Source: Ruminococcus sp. AF41-9
GTDB taxonomy: Bacteria; Bacillota; Clostridia; Lachnospirales; Lachnospiraceae
Length of the DNA stretch: 64,000 nt
Assembly: GCF_003477525.1 (NCBI RefSeq)
Contig: NZ_QUDO01000016.1
Coordinates: 20,462-84,461 of the forward strand
Direction: 5' to 3'
The notes beneath the pieces were generated by a model. It was not told where the DNA came from, ran no database searches, and saw only the letters and a list, made by a program, of their open reading frames with translations. Both the position numbers and the translations under genes were made by a program. Of the stretch, positions 24,889-34,837 are shown piece by piece (the stretch's first letter is position 1; the number at the start of each line of letters is the position of its first letter).

Positions 24889-25746
24889 ATGAACCATTTT
24901 AAAGAAAAAGCCATGAAATGTGTGTTTCTGATCGCAGCCTGTACCTCAGTGCTGGCAGTGTTTCTGATCTGTGCATTTCTGTTTGCAAATGGTATCCCGG
25001 CGATCGGGAAGATCGGTCCGCTGAAGTTCCTGCTGGGAACGAAATGGAAGCCATCCAATAATATTTTTGGAATCCTTCCAATGATCGTAGCAAGTATTTA
25101 TGTAACTGCCGGTGCGATCCTGCTGGGTGTGCCGATTGCGTTATTTACTTCTGTTTTTATGGCGCGTTACTGCCCGAAAAAAATTTACAGACCATTGAAA
25201 TCCGGAATTGAGCTGATGGCTGGTGTGCCTTCTATTGTATATGGTTTCTTTGGACTGGTTCTGATTGTGCCGCTGATCCGTCAGACTTTTGGAGGAACCG
25301 GTACAAGTATGCTGGCAGCGTGTGTGCTGCTTGGTATGATGATCCTGCCGACGATCATTGGTGTTACGGAATCTGCGATCCGCAGTGTGCCGGAAAGTTA
25401 TTATGAAGGTTCTCTGGCACTGGGAGCAACGAAGGAAAGAAGTATTTTCTGTGTCATGCTTCCGGCTGCGAAGTCCGGTATTCTGGCAGCGGTTGTACTG
25501 GGAATCGGTCGTGCGATCGGTGAGACGATGGCAGTTGTCATGGTTGCAGGAAACCAGCCGAGAATGCCGCAGGGTATCCTGAAGGGTGTCCGTACCATGA
25601 CCGCAAATATCGTTACAGAGATGGGTTATGCAACAGGTCTTCACAGAGAGGCTCTGATCGCGACAGCGGTAGTATTGTTTATCTTTATTCTGATCATTAA
25701 CCTGAGTCTTTCTTTACTGAACAGGAGGGCAGAAAATGCAAATTGA
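24889..25746 (+). CDS. pstC: Phosphate ABC transporter permease PstC
   Basis: PstC, 285 residues, is one of two membrane channels of the high-affinity phosphate importer. It has six transmembrane segments. The motifs GTKWKPSNNIFGILPMIVASI and MAGVPSIVYGFFGL are diagnostic of PstC, and the ATPase-docking loop reads ESYYEGSLALGATKERS. Its 3' end overlaps the pstA start by 11 bases, so translation is coupled. An AGAAAGG-like site precedes the ATG. Confidence 0.95.
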   Translation: MNHFKEKAMKCVFLIAACTSVLAVFLICAFLFANGIPAIGKIGPLKFLLGTKWKPSNNIFGILPMIVASIYVTAGAILLGVPIALFTSVFMARYCPKKIYRPLKSGIELMAGVPSIVYGFFGLVLIVPLIRQTFGGTGTSMLAACVLLGMMILPTIIGVTESAIRSVPESYYEGSLALGATKERSIFCVMLPAAKSGILAAVVLGIGRAIGETMAVVMVAGNQPRMPQGILKGVRTMTANIVTEMGYATGLHREALIATAVVLFIFILIINLSLSLLNRRAENAN

Positions 25747-26641
25747 TACAGTGGCAAAAATGGATTTGTCAAAAGAAAAAAAGCAGAATGAGTCTTCTTT
25801 CTCAGACCAGTTGAAGGCATATGTGAAACATCCGGGTTCCGGGATTCTGGCACTGCTTACAGTGCTGGGAGCAATTATGACTTTTGCACTGCTGTTCTTC
25901 CTGATCGGATATATTCTGGTCAAAGGTGTGCCGTATCTGTCAACGGATCTGTTCAGTCTGACTTATAATTCAGATAACCTGTCATTGCTTCCATCTTTGA
26001 TCAATACGTTTATCCTGACAGTGGTTTCTCTGGTGATCGCGGCACCGCTGGGAATTTTTGCAGCGATTTATCTGGTGGAATATGCGAAAAAAGGAAGCAA
26101 ACTTGTGAAAGTGATCCGTATCACAGCAGAGACACTTTCCGGTATTCCTTCTATTGTATATGGTCTGTTTGGTATGCTGTTTTTTGTAACTGCACTGCAT
26201 TGGGGACTGTCTCTTCTGTCCGGCGCATTTACACTGGTAATCATGATCCTGCCTTTGATCATGCGTACAGCGGAGGAAGCGCTGAAATCCGTTCCGGATT
26301 CTTACCGTGAGGCAAGTTTTGGTCTGGGCGCAGGAAAACTTCGTACGATTTTTACAATTGTTCTTCCATCTGCGGTGCCTGGAATCCTGGCAGGTGTGAT
26401 TCTTGCCATTGGCCGTGTGATCGGTGAGACTGCAGCGTTAATTTATACTGCTGGTACAGTTGCAGAGGTACCTCAGAACCTGATGGGTTCCGGACGTACA
26501 CTGGCACTTCATATGTATGTGCTTTCCGGTGAAGGTCTTCATATGAATCAGGCATCTGCGACAGCAGTTGTTATTCTGGCATTTGTTCTTGTGATTAATT
26601 TCCTGTCCGGAATGGTTGCCAAACGAATTGCGAAAGGATAA
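25736..26641 (+). CDS. pstA: Phosphate ABC transporter permease PstA
   Basis: PstA, 301 residues, is the partner permease of PstC. After a hydrophilic head of about 40 residues come six membrane spans. The conserved segments are [19 protein letters not shown] and the docking loop [17 protein letters not shown], followed by [21 protein letters not shown] 25736 has AGGAGGG upstream, inside the end of pstC. Two bases separate its stop from pstB. Confidence 0.95.
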   Translation: MQIDTVAKMDLSKEKKQNESSFSDQLKAYVKHPGSGILALLTVLGAIMTFALLFFLIGYILVKGVPYLSTDLFSLTYNSDNLSLLPSLINTFILTVVSLVIAAPLGIFAAIYLVEYAKKGSKLVKVIRITAETLSGIPSIVYGLFGMLFFVTALHWGLSLLSGAFTLVIMILPLIMRTAEEALKSVPDSYREASFGLGAGKLRTIFTIVLPSAVPGILAGVILAIGRVIGETAALIYTAGTVAEVPQNLMGSGRTLALHMYVLSGEGLHMNQASATAVVILAFVLVINFLSGMVAKRIAKG

Positions 26642-26643
26642 GA

Positions 26644-27405
26644 ATGAGCGAAATGAATGCAAAAATAATTGTTGAAAATATGAATTTACATTATGGAAAA
26701 TTCCATGCACTGAAGAATATCAACATGGAGATTCCGGAGAAAGAGATCACAGCTTTTATCGGACCGAGTGGTTGTGGTAAGTCTACATTGCTGAAATCTT
26801 TGAACAGAATGAATGACCTGGTGGAAGGCTGTGTGATCACCGGTAAGGTGGCTCTGGACGGTGAGGATATTTATGGAGATATGGATGTAAACCTGCTGAG
26901 AAAAAGAGTGGGTATGGTGTTCCAGAAACCAAATCCGTTTCCTATGAGTATCTATGATAATATTGCATATGGACCGAGAACTCATGGCATTCGTTCAAAG
27001 GCAAAACTTGATGATATCGTGGAAAAATCTCTCAGGGATGCAGCTATCTGGGATGAAGTAAAGGATCGTCTGAAAAAAAGTGCGCTGGGTATGTCCGGCG
27101 GACAGCAGCAGAGACTTTGCATTGCCAGAGCTCTGGCAGTTCAGCCGGAAGTGCTTCTGATGGATGAGCCGACATCTGCTCTTGACCCTATCTCAACTTC
27201 CAAGATCGAGGAGCTGGCGATGGAGTTAAAGAAGAATTACACGATCGTAATGGTAACTCATAATATGCAGCAGGCAACCCGAATTTCTGATAAGACAGCG
27301 TTCTTTTTACTGGGCGAGGTTATTGAATTTGCGGATACAGATAAGCTGTTCTCCATGCCTGCTGATAAGCGTACAGAGGACTATATTACAGGAAGGTTTG
27401 GTTGA
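26644..27405 (+). CDS. pstB: Phosphate ABC transporter ATPase PstB
   Basis: PstB, 253 residues, powers phosphate import. Walker A is GPSGCGKST at 40-48, the ABC signature MSGGQQQR lies near residue 150, and Walker B with the D-loop reads [12 protein letters not shown]. The [20 protein letters not shown] segment ([13 protein letters not shown]) is specific for PstB rather than other ABC ATPases. The end overlaps the region just before phoU, so the two are translationally linked. Confidence 0.97.
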   Translation: MSEMNAKIIVENMNLHYGKFHALKNINMEIPEKEITAFIGPSGCGKSTLLKSLNRMNDLVEGCVITGKVALDGEDIYGDMDVNLLRKRVGMVFQKPNPFPMSIYDNIAYGPRTHGIRSKAKLDDIVEKSLRDAAIWDEVKDRLKKSALGMSGGQQQRLCIARALAVQPEVLLMDEPTSALDPISTSKIEELAMELKKNYTIVMVTHNMQQATRISDKTAFFLLGEVIEFADTDKLFSMPADKRTEDYITGRFG

Positions 27406-27407
27406 TT

Positions 27408-28079
27408 ATGTCTAAGTATTTTGAGCGGCAGCTTGAAGAACTGCATGTTCAGCTTATTACGCTGGGCAGTTACTGTGAAAAGGCGATTTCTTTTTCTGCG
27501 AAGGCGATCCAGAATGTGCAGAATGAAGAGATTGCGCGTCAGGTGTTTGAGACGGACCGGGATATTGATGCGAAGGAGAGAGAGATTGAGAATCTGTGTC
27601 TGAGTCTTTTGCTTCATCAGCATCCGGTGGCAAGGGATCTGAGAGAGATTTCGGCTGCACTGAAGATGGTTTCTGATATGGAGCGTATCGGGGATCAGGC
27701 GGCGGATATTGCGGATCTGTCTTTGTATATTGCGAAGAATACCAGTGCGATTCCGGATACGATCACGAAGATGGCAGAGGATACGGTGAGCATGGTGACG
27801 GAGAGTGTGGATGCTTTTGTAAAGAGTGATCTGGAGTTGTGCAGAAATGTCATCAGCAGGGATGATGGCGTGGATGATGCGTTTAATGAGATTAAGGAGA
27901 AACTGGCTGATATGATCTATGGTGGAAAGCTGGATGCCAAGACCGGGCTGGATCTTCTTATGACTGCCAAGTATTTTGAGCGTATCGGGGATCATGCGGT
28001 GAATATTGCGGAGTGGGTGGAATTTTCTATCACAGGTCAGCACAGGAATAATGAGCATCAGGATTATGTGAACAATTAA
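27408..28079 (+). CDS. phoU: Phosphate signalling protein PhoU
   Basis: PhoU, 223 residues, is a double three-helix-bundle protein that connects the Pst transporter to the PhoR kinase and damps phosphate uptake. Both repeats show the PhoU motif: SDMERIGDQAADIADL in the first half and AKYFERIGDHAVNIAEW in the second. ATG 27408 is preferred to an overlapping TTG at 27402. From here to about 33.3 kb the genes use G/T-ending codons more than the pst genes do. Confidence 0.95.
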   Translation: MSKYFERQLEELHVQLITLGSYCEKAISFSAKAIQNVQNEEIARQVFETDRDIDAKEREIENLCLSLLLHQHPVARDLREISAALKMVSDMERIGDQAADIADLSLYIAKNTSAIPDTITKMAEDTVSMVTESVDAFVKSDLELCRNVISRDDGVDDAFNEIKEKLADMIYGGKLDAKTGLDLLMTAKYFERIGDHAVNIAEWVEFSITGQHRNNEHQDYVNN

Positions 28080-28092
28080 ACTGAATTGAAGG

Positions 28093-28135
28093 AAGTTCCC
28101 TGGCGGAATGCAAAGAGCAGGCGGCAGGGACTTTT
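28093..28135 (+). terminator. Hairpin after phoU
   Basis: AAGTTCCCTG pairs with CAGGGACTT, with one bulged base, and is followed by TTGG. It may partly separate the kinase gene from the pst operon. Confidence 0.55.
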
Positions 28136-28211
28136 GGTATCCGCAGGCGGGAAGCGTTTGCGGATATTTGAGTATATAAAAATATTTTTGAGAGGATGAA
28201 GGACAGGGAAG

Positions 28212-29879
28212 ATGACAAAGAAGATTTTTAAATCAACAATGCTGGTGTGTGCAGTGGTTCTGGCTGTGGGACTGGTGTTTGTGCTGGGAGTTCTTTACCG
28301 GAATTTTGGCGGACAGATGCAGGAGGAACTGGAAAAGGAAGCTGCTTATCTGGAGTATGGTGTGGAGCATCAGGGAGCCTCTTATCTGGAGAATGTTACG
28401 GATAAGGGATCGAGGATTACTTATATTGATCAGGATGGAACGATATTGTATGACAGTGAGGCGGATGCTTCTGAGATGGAAAATCATGGAGACAGGGTGG
28501 AGTTTCAGAAGGCTGAGAAGTATGGTGCAGGGGAGTCTTCGAGGTATTCGGATACGCTTTCTGTGAAGACGATTTATTATGCAGTGAGGCTGGCAGATGG
28601 AAAGGTTCTGCGTGTTTCGGGAACGCAGGATACGGTGATTGCGCTGGTTGGGAAACTGGTGCTGCCGTTGTGCTGGGTTCTGTTTCTGATGTTGATTTTT
28701 TCGGGGGTGATGGCGTCTGCGATTTCGAAGAAGATTATGAAGCCGGTGAATGAGATTGATCTGGAACATCCGGAGGAAAATCAGGTTTATGAGGAACTTT
28801 CGCCGTTGTTAAGTAAGATTCACAGGCAGAACAGGGAGATTCAGCAGCAGTTGGAGCTGGCGAAGCAGCAGCAGGAGGAATTTGCACTTATTACAGAAAA
28901 TATGCAGGAGGGGCTGATCGTGATCGATAAATATACGATGATCCTGTCTGCAAATTCGAGTGCATGGAATCTGTTTCATGTGGATAAGGTGTGTCAGGGA
29001 GAAAGCGTTTACTGTCTGGACAGGGCGGAGGATTTCAGACATGCGATTGAACATGTTCTCAGCGGAGAGCATGCGGAGCTTGTGCTGAAGTTGAATGGAA
29101 ATGATATTCAGTTGATTGCCAATCCTGTGGTACGGGGAGCGAAGACTGAGGGTGCGGTTATATTGCTTGTGGATGTGACGGAGAAGCTGGAGAGGGAAAA
29201 TTTACGGAGGGAGTTTTCTGCAAATGTTTCGCATGAGCTGAAAACGCCGCTGACTTCGATTTCGGGGTTTGCGGAGATTATTCAGGGCGGTTTTGTGAAG
29301 GCAGAGGATATTCCGAAGTTTGCGGGGCGTATTTATAAGGAGTCGCAGAGGCTGCTGCAACTGGTGGAGGATGTGATCCAGATTTCGCAGCTTGATGAGG
29401 AGAAGATGCCTTATGTCTGGGAGCCTGTGGATGTTTATCAGGTTTGTAAGGGGGCTTTTGATGGATTGAAGGAGAAGGCACAGAAGATGAATGTGCATCT
29501 TTATATCTGTGGGGAGTCGATGAAGATGGAGGCGATTCGGACGCTTCTGGAAGAGGCTGTTTATAATGTGTGTGATAATGCAATCAAGTATAACCGGAAT
29601 GATGGCAGTGTGAGTGTTTTTCTGACACAGACTGCGCAGGAGATTCAGATTGTGGTGAAGGATACGGGAATTGGGATTCCGCGGGTGGATCAGGATCGTG
29701 TCTTTGAGAGGTTTTACAGGGTTGATAAGAGTCATTCCAAGGAGATTGGAGGGACTGGGCTGGGGCTTTCGATTGTGAAGCATGCGGTCAGTACTTTGAA
29801 GGGGAGTGTTGTTCTTCGGAGTGAAGAAGGGATTGGGACGGAGATTACCTTGAGGTTTCCGAAGGTGCATAAAGAATAG
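28212..29879 (+). CDS. PhoR-like sensor histidine kinase
   Basis: This 555-residue membrane kinase probably senses phosphate status through PstSCAB-PhoU. It has a transmembrane helix at about 10-30, an extracellular part to about 140, a second helix near 145-168, a short linker, a PAS-like domain (about 220-325), and a HisKA domain with phosphoacceptor His341 in SANVSHELKTPLTS. The ATPase domain follows with N-box EEAVYNVCDNAIKYN, DTGIGIP and GGTGLGLSIV. This is the PhoR layout. No response regulator gene lies next to it, so the partner is encoded elsewhere or was lost. GGACAGGGAAG precedes the ATG. Confidence 0.88.
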   Translation: MTKKIFKSTMLVCAVVLAVGLVFVLGVLYRNFGGQMQEELEKEAAYLEYGVEHQGASYLENVTDKGSRITYIDQDGTILYDSEADASEMENHGDRVEFQKAEKYGAGESSRYSDTLSVKTIYYAVRLADGKVLRVSGTQDTVIALVGKLVLPLCWVLFLMLIFSGVMASAISKKIMKPVNEIDLEHPEENQVYEELSPLLSKIHRQNREIQQQLELAKQQQEEFALITENMQEGLIVIDKYTMILSANSSAWNLFHVDKVCQGESVYCLDRAEDFRHAIEHVLSGEHAELVLKLNGNDIQLIANPVVRGAKTEGAVILLVDVTEKLERENLRREFSANVSHELKTPLTSISGFAEIIQGGFVKAEDIPKFAGRIYKESQRLLQLVEDVIQISQLDEEKMPYVWEPVDVYQVCKGAFDGLKEKAQKMNVHLYICGESMKMEAIRTLLEEAVYNVCDNAIKYNRNDGSVSVFLTQTAQEIQIVVKDTGIGIPRVDQDRVFERFYRVDKSHSKEIGGTGLGLSIVKHAVSTLKGSVVLRSEEGIGTEITLRFPKVHKE

Positions 29880-29946
29880 GTTTTATTTTGACGTAAAGGA
29901 AAAAAGAAAAAAAGAAAAAGAGAAGAGAAAAGAGGACAGGAGGGAC

Positions 29947-30159
29947 GCACAAAGCAGCCTCTATCTACGGGTTCAGATTCCGGGGCTAAGGAACTCTAAG
30001 GCTTGGGAAATCCGCTAAACCCATGAAAAAAAACGCAAAACTCGCTCCGTTGCAAACTTCGCTCAGACAAGTTGCTGTTTTTTTCATAACGCGGATTCCC
30101 CAAACCTAAGACTTCCTAAGCCCCTCCAAATTCACCCGTAGAGAGAGGCTGCTTTGCGC
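29947..30159. repeat. Long inverted repeat (about 80-base arms)
   Basis: The left arm (29947-30032) and right arm (30078-30159) are imperfect reverse complements. GCACAAAGCAGCCTCT pairs with AGAGGCTGCTTTGCGC, CTACGGGT with ACCCGTAG, and CATGAAAAAAA with TTTTTTTCAT. The loop is about 45 bases. The whole can form one very long hairpin. It stands downstream of the kinase gene and has no reading frame. A similar but shorter structure lies at 62909. Confidence 0.85.
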
Positions 30160-30199
30160 TGTGTATTGGAAGGGAACTTGTCTATATGATTGGAAGCTG

Positions 30200-30366
30200 T
30201 TTAACCAAATCAAGTAAGTCCCCTGCTTCAATTGCGAAAAGCAATAAGCAGTGGGTGGGGACTTGCTTGTATCAGGAGGCGTGCAAGCGCCTTCTGATAA
30301 ACTGCGGAGCAGTTATTTGGTTATGAGCAAGTAGCGAAGCGGATTGCGAATATCCGCTTGACAGGG
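30200..30366. repeat. Full-length cloverleaf-folding repeat, copy C
   Basis: This copy matches 20729-20889 with few differences. The outer stem is TAACCAAAT/ATTTGGTTA, and the three inner hairpins are CAAGTAAGTCCCC/GGGGACTTGCTTG, TATCAGGAGGCG/CGCCTTCTGATA and AACTGC/GCAGTT. The trailing hairpin is AAGCGGAT-TGCGAAT-ATCCGCTT. The first hairpin's stem is fully paired here where copy B has a wobble and a mismatch, so the fold seems to be maintained. Confidence 0.9.
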
Positions 30367-30554
30367 GAACTTCTGTTATTATGGGGGATTATTTTCCTGT
30401 AAATATTTAGTGTTTTCAGTGTAAAATTTTTCTGATAAGATGATGATAGAAAGAAAGCATTGAAGAAGGCGTCCAGAGATATTGTTACATGGCAATGGTG
30501 GTTCTGAAAAGTAATAAATATGGGGACGTTTTTCTGTAAAGGAAAGGATAAAAC

Positions 30555-33319
30555 ATGAATAGTTATAAGCTGGATTTGGAGAAGTATGCTGCGCTGGCGA
30601 GACAGACGGCGGCAGAGGGTTGTGTATTGCTGGAGAATGAGGAGCAGGTGCTTCCGTTGAGAGAGGGAGAGCGTGTGGCTGTCTTTGGCCGTATGGCTTT
30701 TCATTATTATAAGAGTGGTCTGGGCTCCGGTGGTCTGGTGAATACCAGGTATGTTGTGGGAATTCTGGATGCGCTGAAAGAGTGTGAGACTGTTCATCTG
30801 GATGAGAAGCTGATGGGGATTTATGAGGACTGGATTCAGGAGAATCCTTATGATGAAGGCCAGGGCTGGGGGCGTGTGCCGTGGTGCCAGAAGGAGATGG
30901 AAGTTACGGAGGAGATGCTGGACTGTGCTCGTGATAATGATGTGTCTTTGATCATTATTGGAAGAACTGCGGGGGAGGATCAGGATAATAAGGCCGAGGC
31001 TGGAAGTTATTGTCTGACGGAGGCTGAGGAGGATATGATCCGCAGAGTGTGTGAAGTGAGCAGGCGTACGGTTGTGCTTCTGAATGTAGGTAATGTGATT
31101 GATATGAGCTGGGTGAAGAAGTATCATCCGCAGGCGGTTCTGTATGTATGGCAGGGTGGTCAGGAAGGCGGCAGTGGTGTGGCTGATGTTCTGACCGGCA
31201 AGGTTTGTGCGTGTGGTAAACTGACAGATACGATCGCAGAGAGGATTGAGGATTATCCGTCTACGGAGAATTTTGGTGATCCGTTTAAGAATTATTATAA
31301 AGAAGATATTTATGTAGGTTATCGCTATTTTGAGACTTTTGCGAGGTATAAGGTGCTTTATCCGTTTGGATATGGTTTATCTTATACTGATTTTGAGACG
31401 AAAGCGGAGATTATGAAGAATACGGAGGATGAACTTTCGGTAGCTGCGACGGTTACCAACACAGGTGATGTGAAGGGGAAAGAGGTTGTTCAGGTTTATG
31501 TGAAAGTGCCGCAGGGGAAACTTGGAAATCCGGCGAGAAAGCTGATCGGGTTTGCGAAGACAGGGGAATTGAATCCTGGTGAGAAGGAGGAAGTTGTTAT
31601 CGTTGTTCCGAAGTATGATATGGCTTCTTATGATGACAGTGGTGTGACTGGTCATAAATCCTGTTATGTTCTGGAAGAGGGAACTTATGAGATTTTTGTG
31701 GGCAGTGATGTGAGAAGTGCGAAGGCTGTGGGTACTTATGAGGAGGAGTTTCGTGTACTGGAACAGCTGCAGGAGGCGTATGCTCCGGTTGAGAAGTTCC
31801 GGAGGGTGAAGGCGGTTTTGATGCCGGATAGTACTTATCAGGCGGTGACGGAGGAGGTGCCGGTGCGTACTGTAGATCCGCAGAAGCGAAGGAAAGAGAA
31901 GATGCCGGAGACTCTGGAGTATACTGGAGATAAAGGCTATAAGCTTGTGGATGTATTGGATAAAAAGGTTTCTCTGGAGGAGTTTGTGGCTCAGATTGGA
32001 GAGAAAGATCTGATTGCCATGTTCCGTGGAGAGGGTATGTGCAGTCCGAGGTTACGGCGGGAACTGCGGCAGCGTTTGGCGGTATCACGGATTCTTTGAA
32101 GGAGCTGGGTGTTCCGGTTGGCTGTTGTGCGGATGGTCCGTCCGGGATTCGTATGGACTGTGGAACGAAGGCGTTTTCTCTGCCGAATGGGACATTGCTG
32201 GGCTGTACTTTTAATACGGAACTGGTGGGGAATCTGTATGAGATGACGGGGAAGGAACTTCGGCTGAATAAGATTGATTCTCTTCTTGGACCTGGTATGA
32301 ATATTCACAGGAATCCGTTGAATGGGCGTAATTTTGAGTATATTTCTGAGGACCCGCTTCTGACCGGAAGGATCTGTGCGGCGCAGGTGAAGGCGATGGC
32401 GAGATCTGGAATTGGAAGTACGATCAAGCATTTTTGCGGAAATAATCAGGAAGTGGGAAGAAGTACTTCGGATTCTGTGATGTCTGAGAGATGTCTGCGT
32501 GAGATTTATCTGAAGGGATTTGAGATTGCTGTGAAAGAGGGCGGTGCGCGTTCTGTGATGACTACTTATGGAAGCGTGAACGGACTCTGGACTGCGGGAA
32601 GTTATGATCTTTGCACCACTATTTTGAGGAATGAGTGGGGATTTGACGGGATTGTGATGACTGACTGGTGGGCGAAGGCAAACTATGAAGGTCATCAGGC
32701 AGAAGTGCCTGTGAAGGCTCCGATGGTGGCTGCTCAGAATGATATTTATATGGTAGTAAATGATGCGAAGGTGAATCCGGAGAAGGATGATGTGGAGGAG
32801 ATGCTTCATGCGGGAAAACTGACCGTGGGTGAGCTGCAGAGAAATGCGGAGAATATTCTGGGATTTCTGCTGAAGAGTCCGTCGATTCTGTTGCTGACAG
32901 GCAGGATCTGTGAGGAAGAGCTGGAGGCTATGAATACGAAGGAAGAGGATGATGTGGATGCGGGAAATCTGGTGAATCTGATCAGTGATCCGGATACACA
33001 GGAGATTGTGATCGATGGTTCACTTTTGCATCCGGTTAAGGGGAATGCGGATGTGCTGGCAGTTTCCAGATGTTATGAGGGGGATTTTGAAATGAAGTTT
33101 GTTTTGAAGTCTGATCTTGGGGAACTGGCGCAGCTTCCTGTTTCTGTATTTTTGGATAATATTCATAAGATGACGGTTTCTGTGCAGGGTACCAATGGAA
33201 AATGGGTGGAAGAAACACGTATTCTGAATATGGGATTTGGACATAATCATTATATTAAACTGTACTACGGTGCGGATAATCTGGAAATTAAGGAAATTGT
33301 GCTGACACCGAAGAGGTAA
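30555..33319 (+). pseudogene. GH3 beta-glucosidase, permuted domains, frameshifted
   Basis: Two overlapping frames (30555-32099 and 32039-33319) encode one GH3 enzyme of about 920 residues. The order is reversed from most GH3 proteins. The C-terminal alpha/beta domain comes first (GCVLLENEEQVLPL, GRTAGEDQDN), then the fibronectin-like domain (YPFGYGLSYTDFE), and last the catalytic barrel (ADGPSGIRMD, SGIGSTIKHFCGNNQE, nucleophile Asp in GIVMTDWWAK). This arrangement is known from ruminococcal enzymes. The frames join at 32048: CCG must be followed by GAG, so one G is missing from the sequence. Either the gene is broken or the base was lost in sequencing. AAGGAAAGG precedes the start. There is no signal peptide. 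Confidence 0.85.
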
Positions 33320-33473
33320 GACCAATTTCAGAGATGCTTGCAAAATTATTTTCTTTATGGCATAATTGTAAAAATACAGGTGACTGTAAAGGTACGGAAC
33401 AGTTACGAAATATGTAAGAAACAGAGTGAATGTAACAGAAATATAATGTAAAGTGTGATGAGGAAAAGAGATT

Positions 33474-34028
33474 ATGTCAGGATTTACAAAGGAAATAATT
33501 GCGAGGACATTTACTGAGCTGTTGGATGAGAAACCTATGTCCAAGATTACCGTGAAGGATATTGTGGAGCACTGTGGGGTAAACAGGAATACTTTTTATT
33601 ATCATTTCAGAGATATTCCGGATGTGGTTGAGTTTATCCTGAAGAAGAAATGGGATGAGATTCTCGAAGCTCCGCAGGAGAGGACTTCTATAACGGAATG
33701 TGTGGAAGAGATGGCTGCGCTGATCAGAGAAAACAGGAAGATCATGCTGAATGTTTACCGGTCAGTAAAGCGGGATACGTTTCTTATTTACCTGAATGAT
33801 GTTGCTTCCTATATTGTTACGGAATATTTCAATAAGAATGTACATAAATTTCATTTGAATGAGAAAGAGATTCAGATGCTTATCAAGTATTATAAATGTA
33901 TTTTCGTGGGAATCCTGATGGAGTGGCTGGATCATGGACTGGATTATGATCTGGCGGCGGAGATGCGGCAGGTATCTGAATTGCTGGAAAACCATCCGGA
34001 GTTACATGCGATTATGAACAGGCCGTAA
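33474..34028 (+). CDS. TetR/AcrR family regulator
   Basis: The 184-residue regulator has an N-terminal TetR-type helix-turn-helix (EIIARTFTELLDEKPMSKITVKDIVEHCGVNRNTFYYHF). Its C-terminal part, with YYKCIFVGILMEWLDHGL near the end, is like the DhaS-type domain of TetR proteins in Firmicutes. The ligand is unknown. It has its own terminator and lies before a DUF308 membrane protein and a radical SAM gene on the same strand. It may control these or the GH3 gene upstream. The 150-base gap before it is AT-rich, with no clear promoter box. Confidence 0.85.
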   Translation: MSGFTKEIIARTFTELLDEKPMSKITVKDIVEHCGVNRNTFYYHFRDIPDVVEFILKKKWDEILEAPQERTSITECVEEMAALIRENRKIMLNVYRSVKRDTFLIYLNDVASYIVTEYFNKNVHKFHLNEKEIQMLIKYYKCIFVGILMEWLDHGLDYDLAAEMRQVSELLENHPELHAIMNRP

Positions 34029-34062
34029 GATATCTGTTTTGATAAATAGTTGTACAAAGTTG

Positions 34063-34098
34063 AGCTCATGTCTGATTTTTGGACATGGGCTTTTTTTT
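34063..34098 (+). terminator. Terminator of the TetR gene
   Basis: AGCTCATGTC pairs with GACATGGGCT and is followed by eight T residues. Confidence 0.85.
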
Positions 34099-34184
34099 GT
34101 CTATTTATTGTTAAAAATATCACAGGTATAATACAGGCATAAAAGAGGTAAGGATAATCATTATCAGGAAGGAGGAGAGGTAGG

Positions 34185-34766
34185 ATGGATGCAATGAAGC
34201 AGTTAAAGATTGCGAAAAACGGATATATTCTGATGTCTGTTTTATTTATGATCCTGGGTGCCTGTCTGATCATCTGGCCGGATTGTTCGATGGCGGTGTT
34301 CTGTACGGCAGTGGGAATCATGCTGATCGTGTATGGACTGATCAAGATTCTTGGATATTTTTCCAGAGATGTGTATTGTCTGGCGTTTCAGTTTGATCTT
34401 GCCTTTGGAGTGCTGCTGGCAGCAGTGGGAGTCATTATTATTGTTCGCAGAAATGTAGTGATAAATCTTATTTTTGGAATCTTTGGGATTCTGATCCTTG
34501 CGGATGCATTGTTTAAGATTCAGATGTCTGTGGATGCGAAGAAGTTTGGACTGAATCTCTGGTGGAGGATCATGCTGGTGGCGATCCTGACAGGTGTTCT
34601 GGGATTTCTGCTTCTGATCAGGCCGTTTGAGGCAGCAGAAGTGATGATGATTCTGGTGGGAGTTTCCATATTGTTTGAAGGAATCCTGAATCTGTGCGTG
34701 GCATTTTATACCATAAAAATTATTAAAAATCAGAGACAGGATATCATAGATATGGATGAGTATTGA
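34185..34766 (+). CDS. DUF308 (HdeD-like) membrane protein
   Basis: This 193-residue integral membrane protein has about six hydrophobic segments arranged as three short repeats, typical of the DUF308/HdeD family. Examples are ILMSVLFMILGACLIIWP and MLVAILTGVLGFLLLIRP, each followed by a short loop and a helix. HdeD acts in acid resistance in E. coli, but most Gram-positive members are unstudied. AAGGAGGAGAGG precedes the ATG. A TATAAT box lies at 34127-34132 with only a weak -35. The radical SAM gene begins 72 bases downstream with no terminator between, so they probably form one transcript. Confidence 0.8.
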   Translation: MDAMKQLKIAKNGYILMSVLFMILGACLIIWPDCSMAVFCTAVGIMLIVYGLIKILGYFSRDVYCLAFQFDLAFGVLLAAVGVIIIVRRNVVINLIFGIFGILILADALFKIQMSVDAKKFGLNLWWRIMLVAILTGVLGFLLLIRPFEAAEVMMILVGVSILFEGILNLCVAFYTIKIIKNQRQDIIDMDEY

Positions 34767-34837
34767 ATAAGATAGGATAGAACTATAGTAATTCGTGAGA
34801 TTTCATTTTACACATTACAACAAGGAGGAGCAATCAC

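Noticed and set aside
27381..28058. Long minus-strand frame opposite phoU
   Set aside because: PhoU has strong family motifs. The antisense frame is rich in His, Arg and Ile, as expected for a complement of this codon use, and has no start signal.
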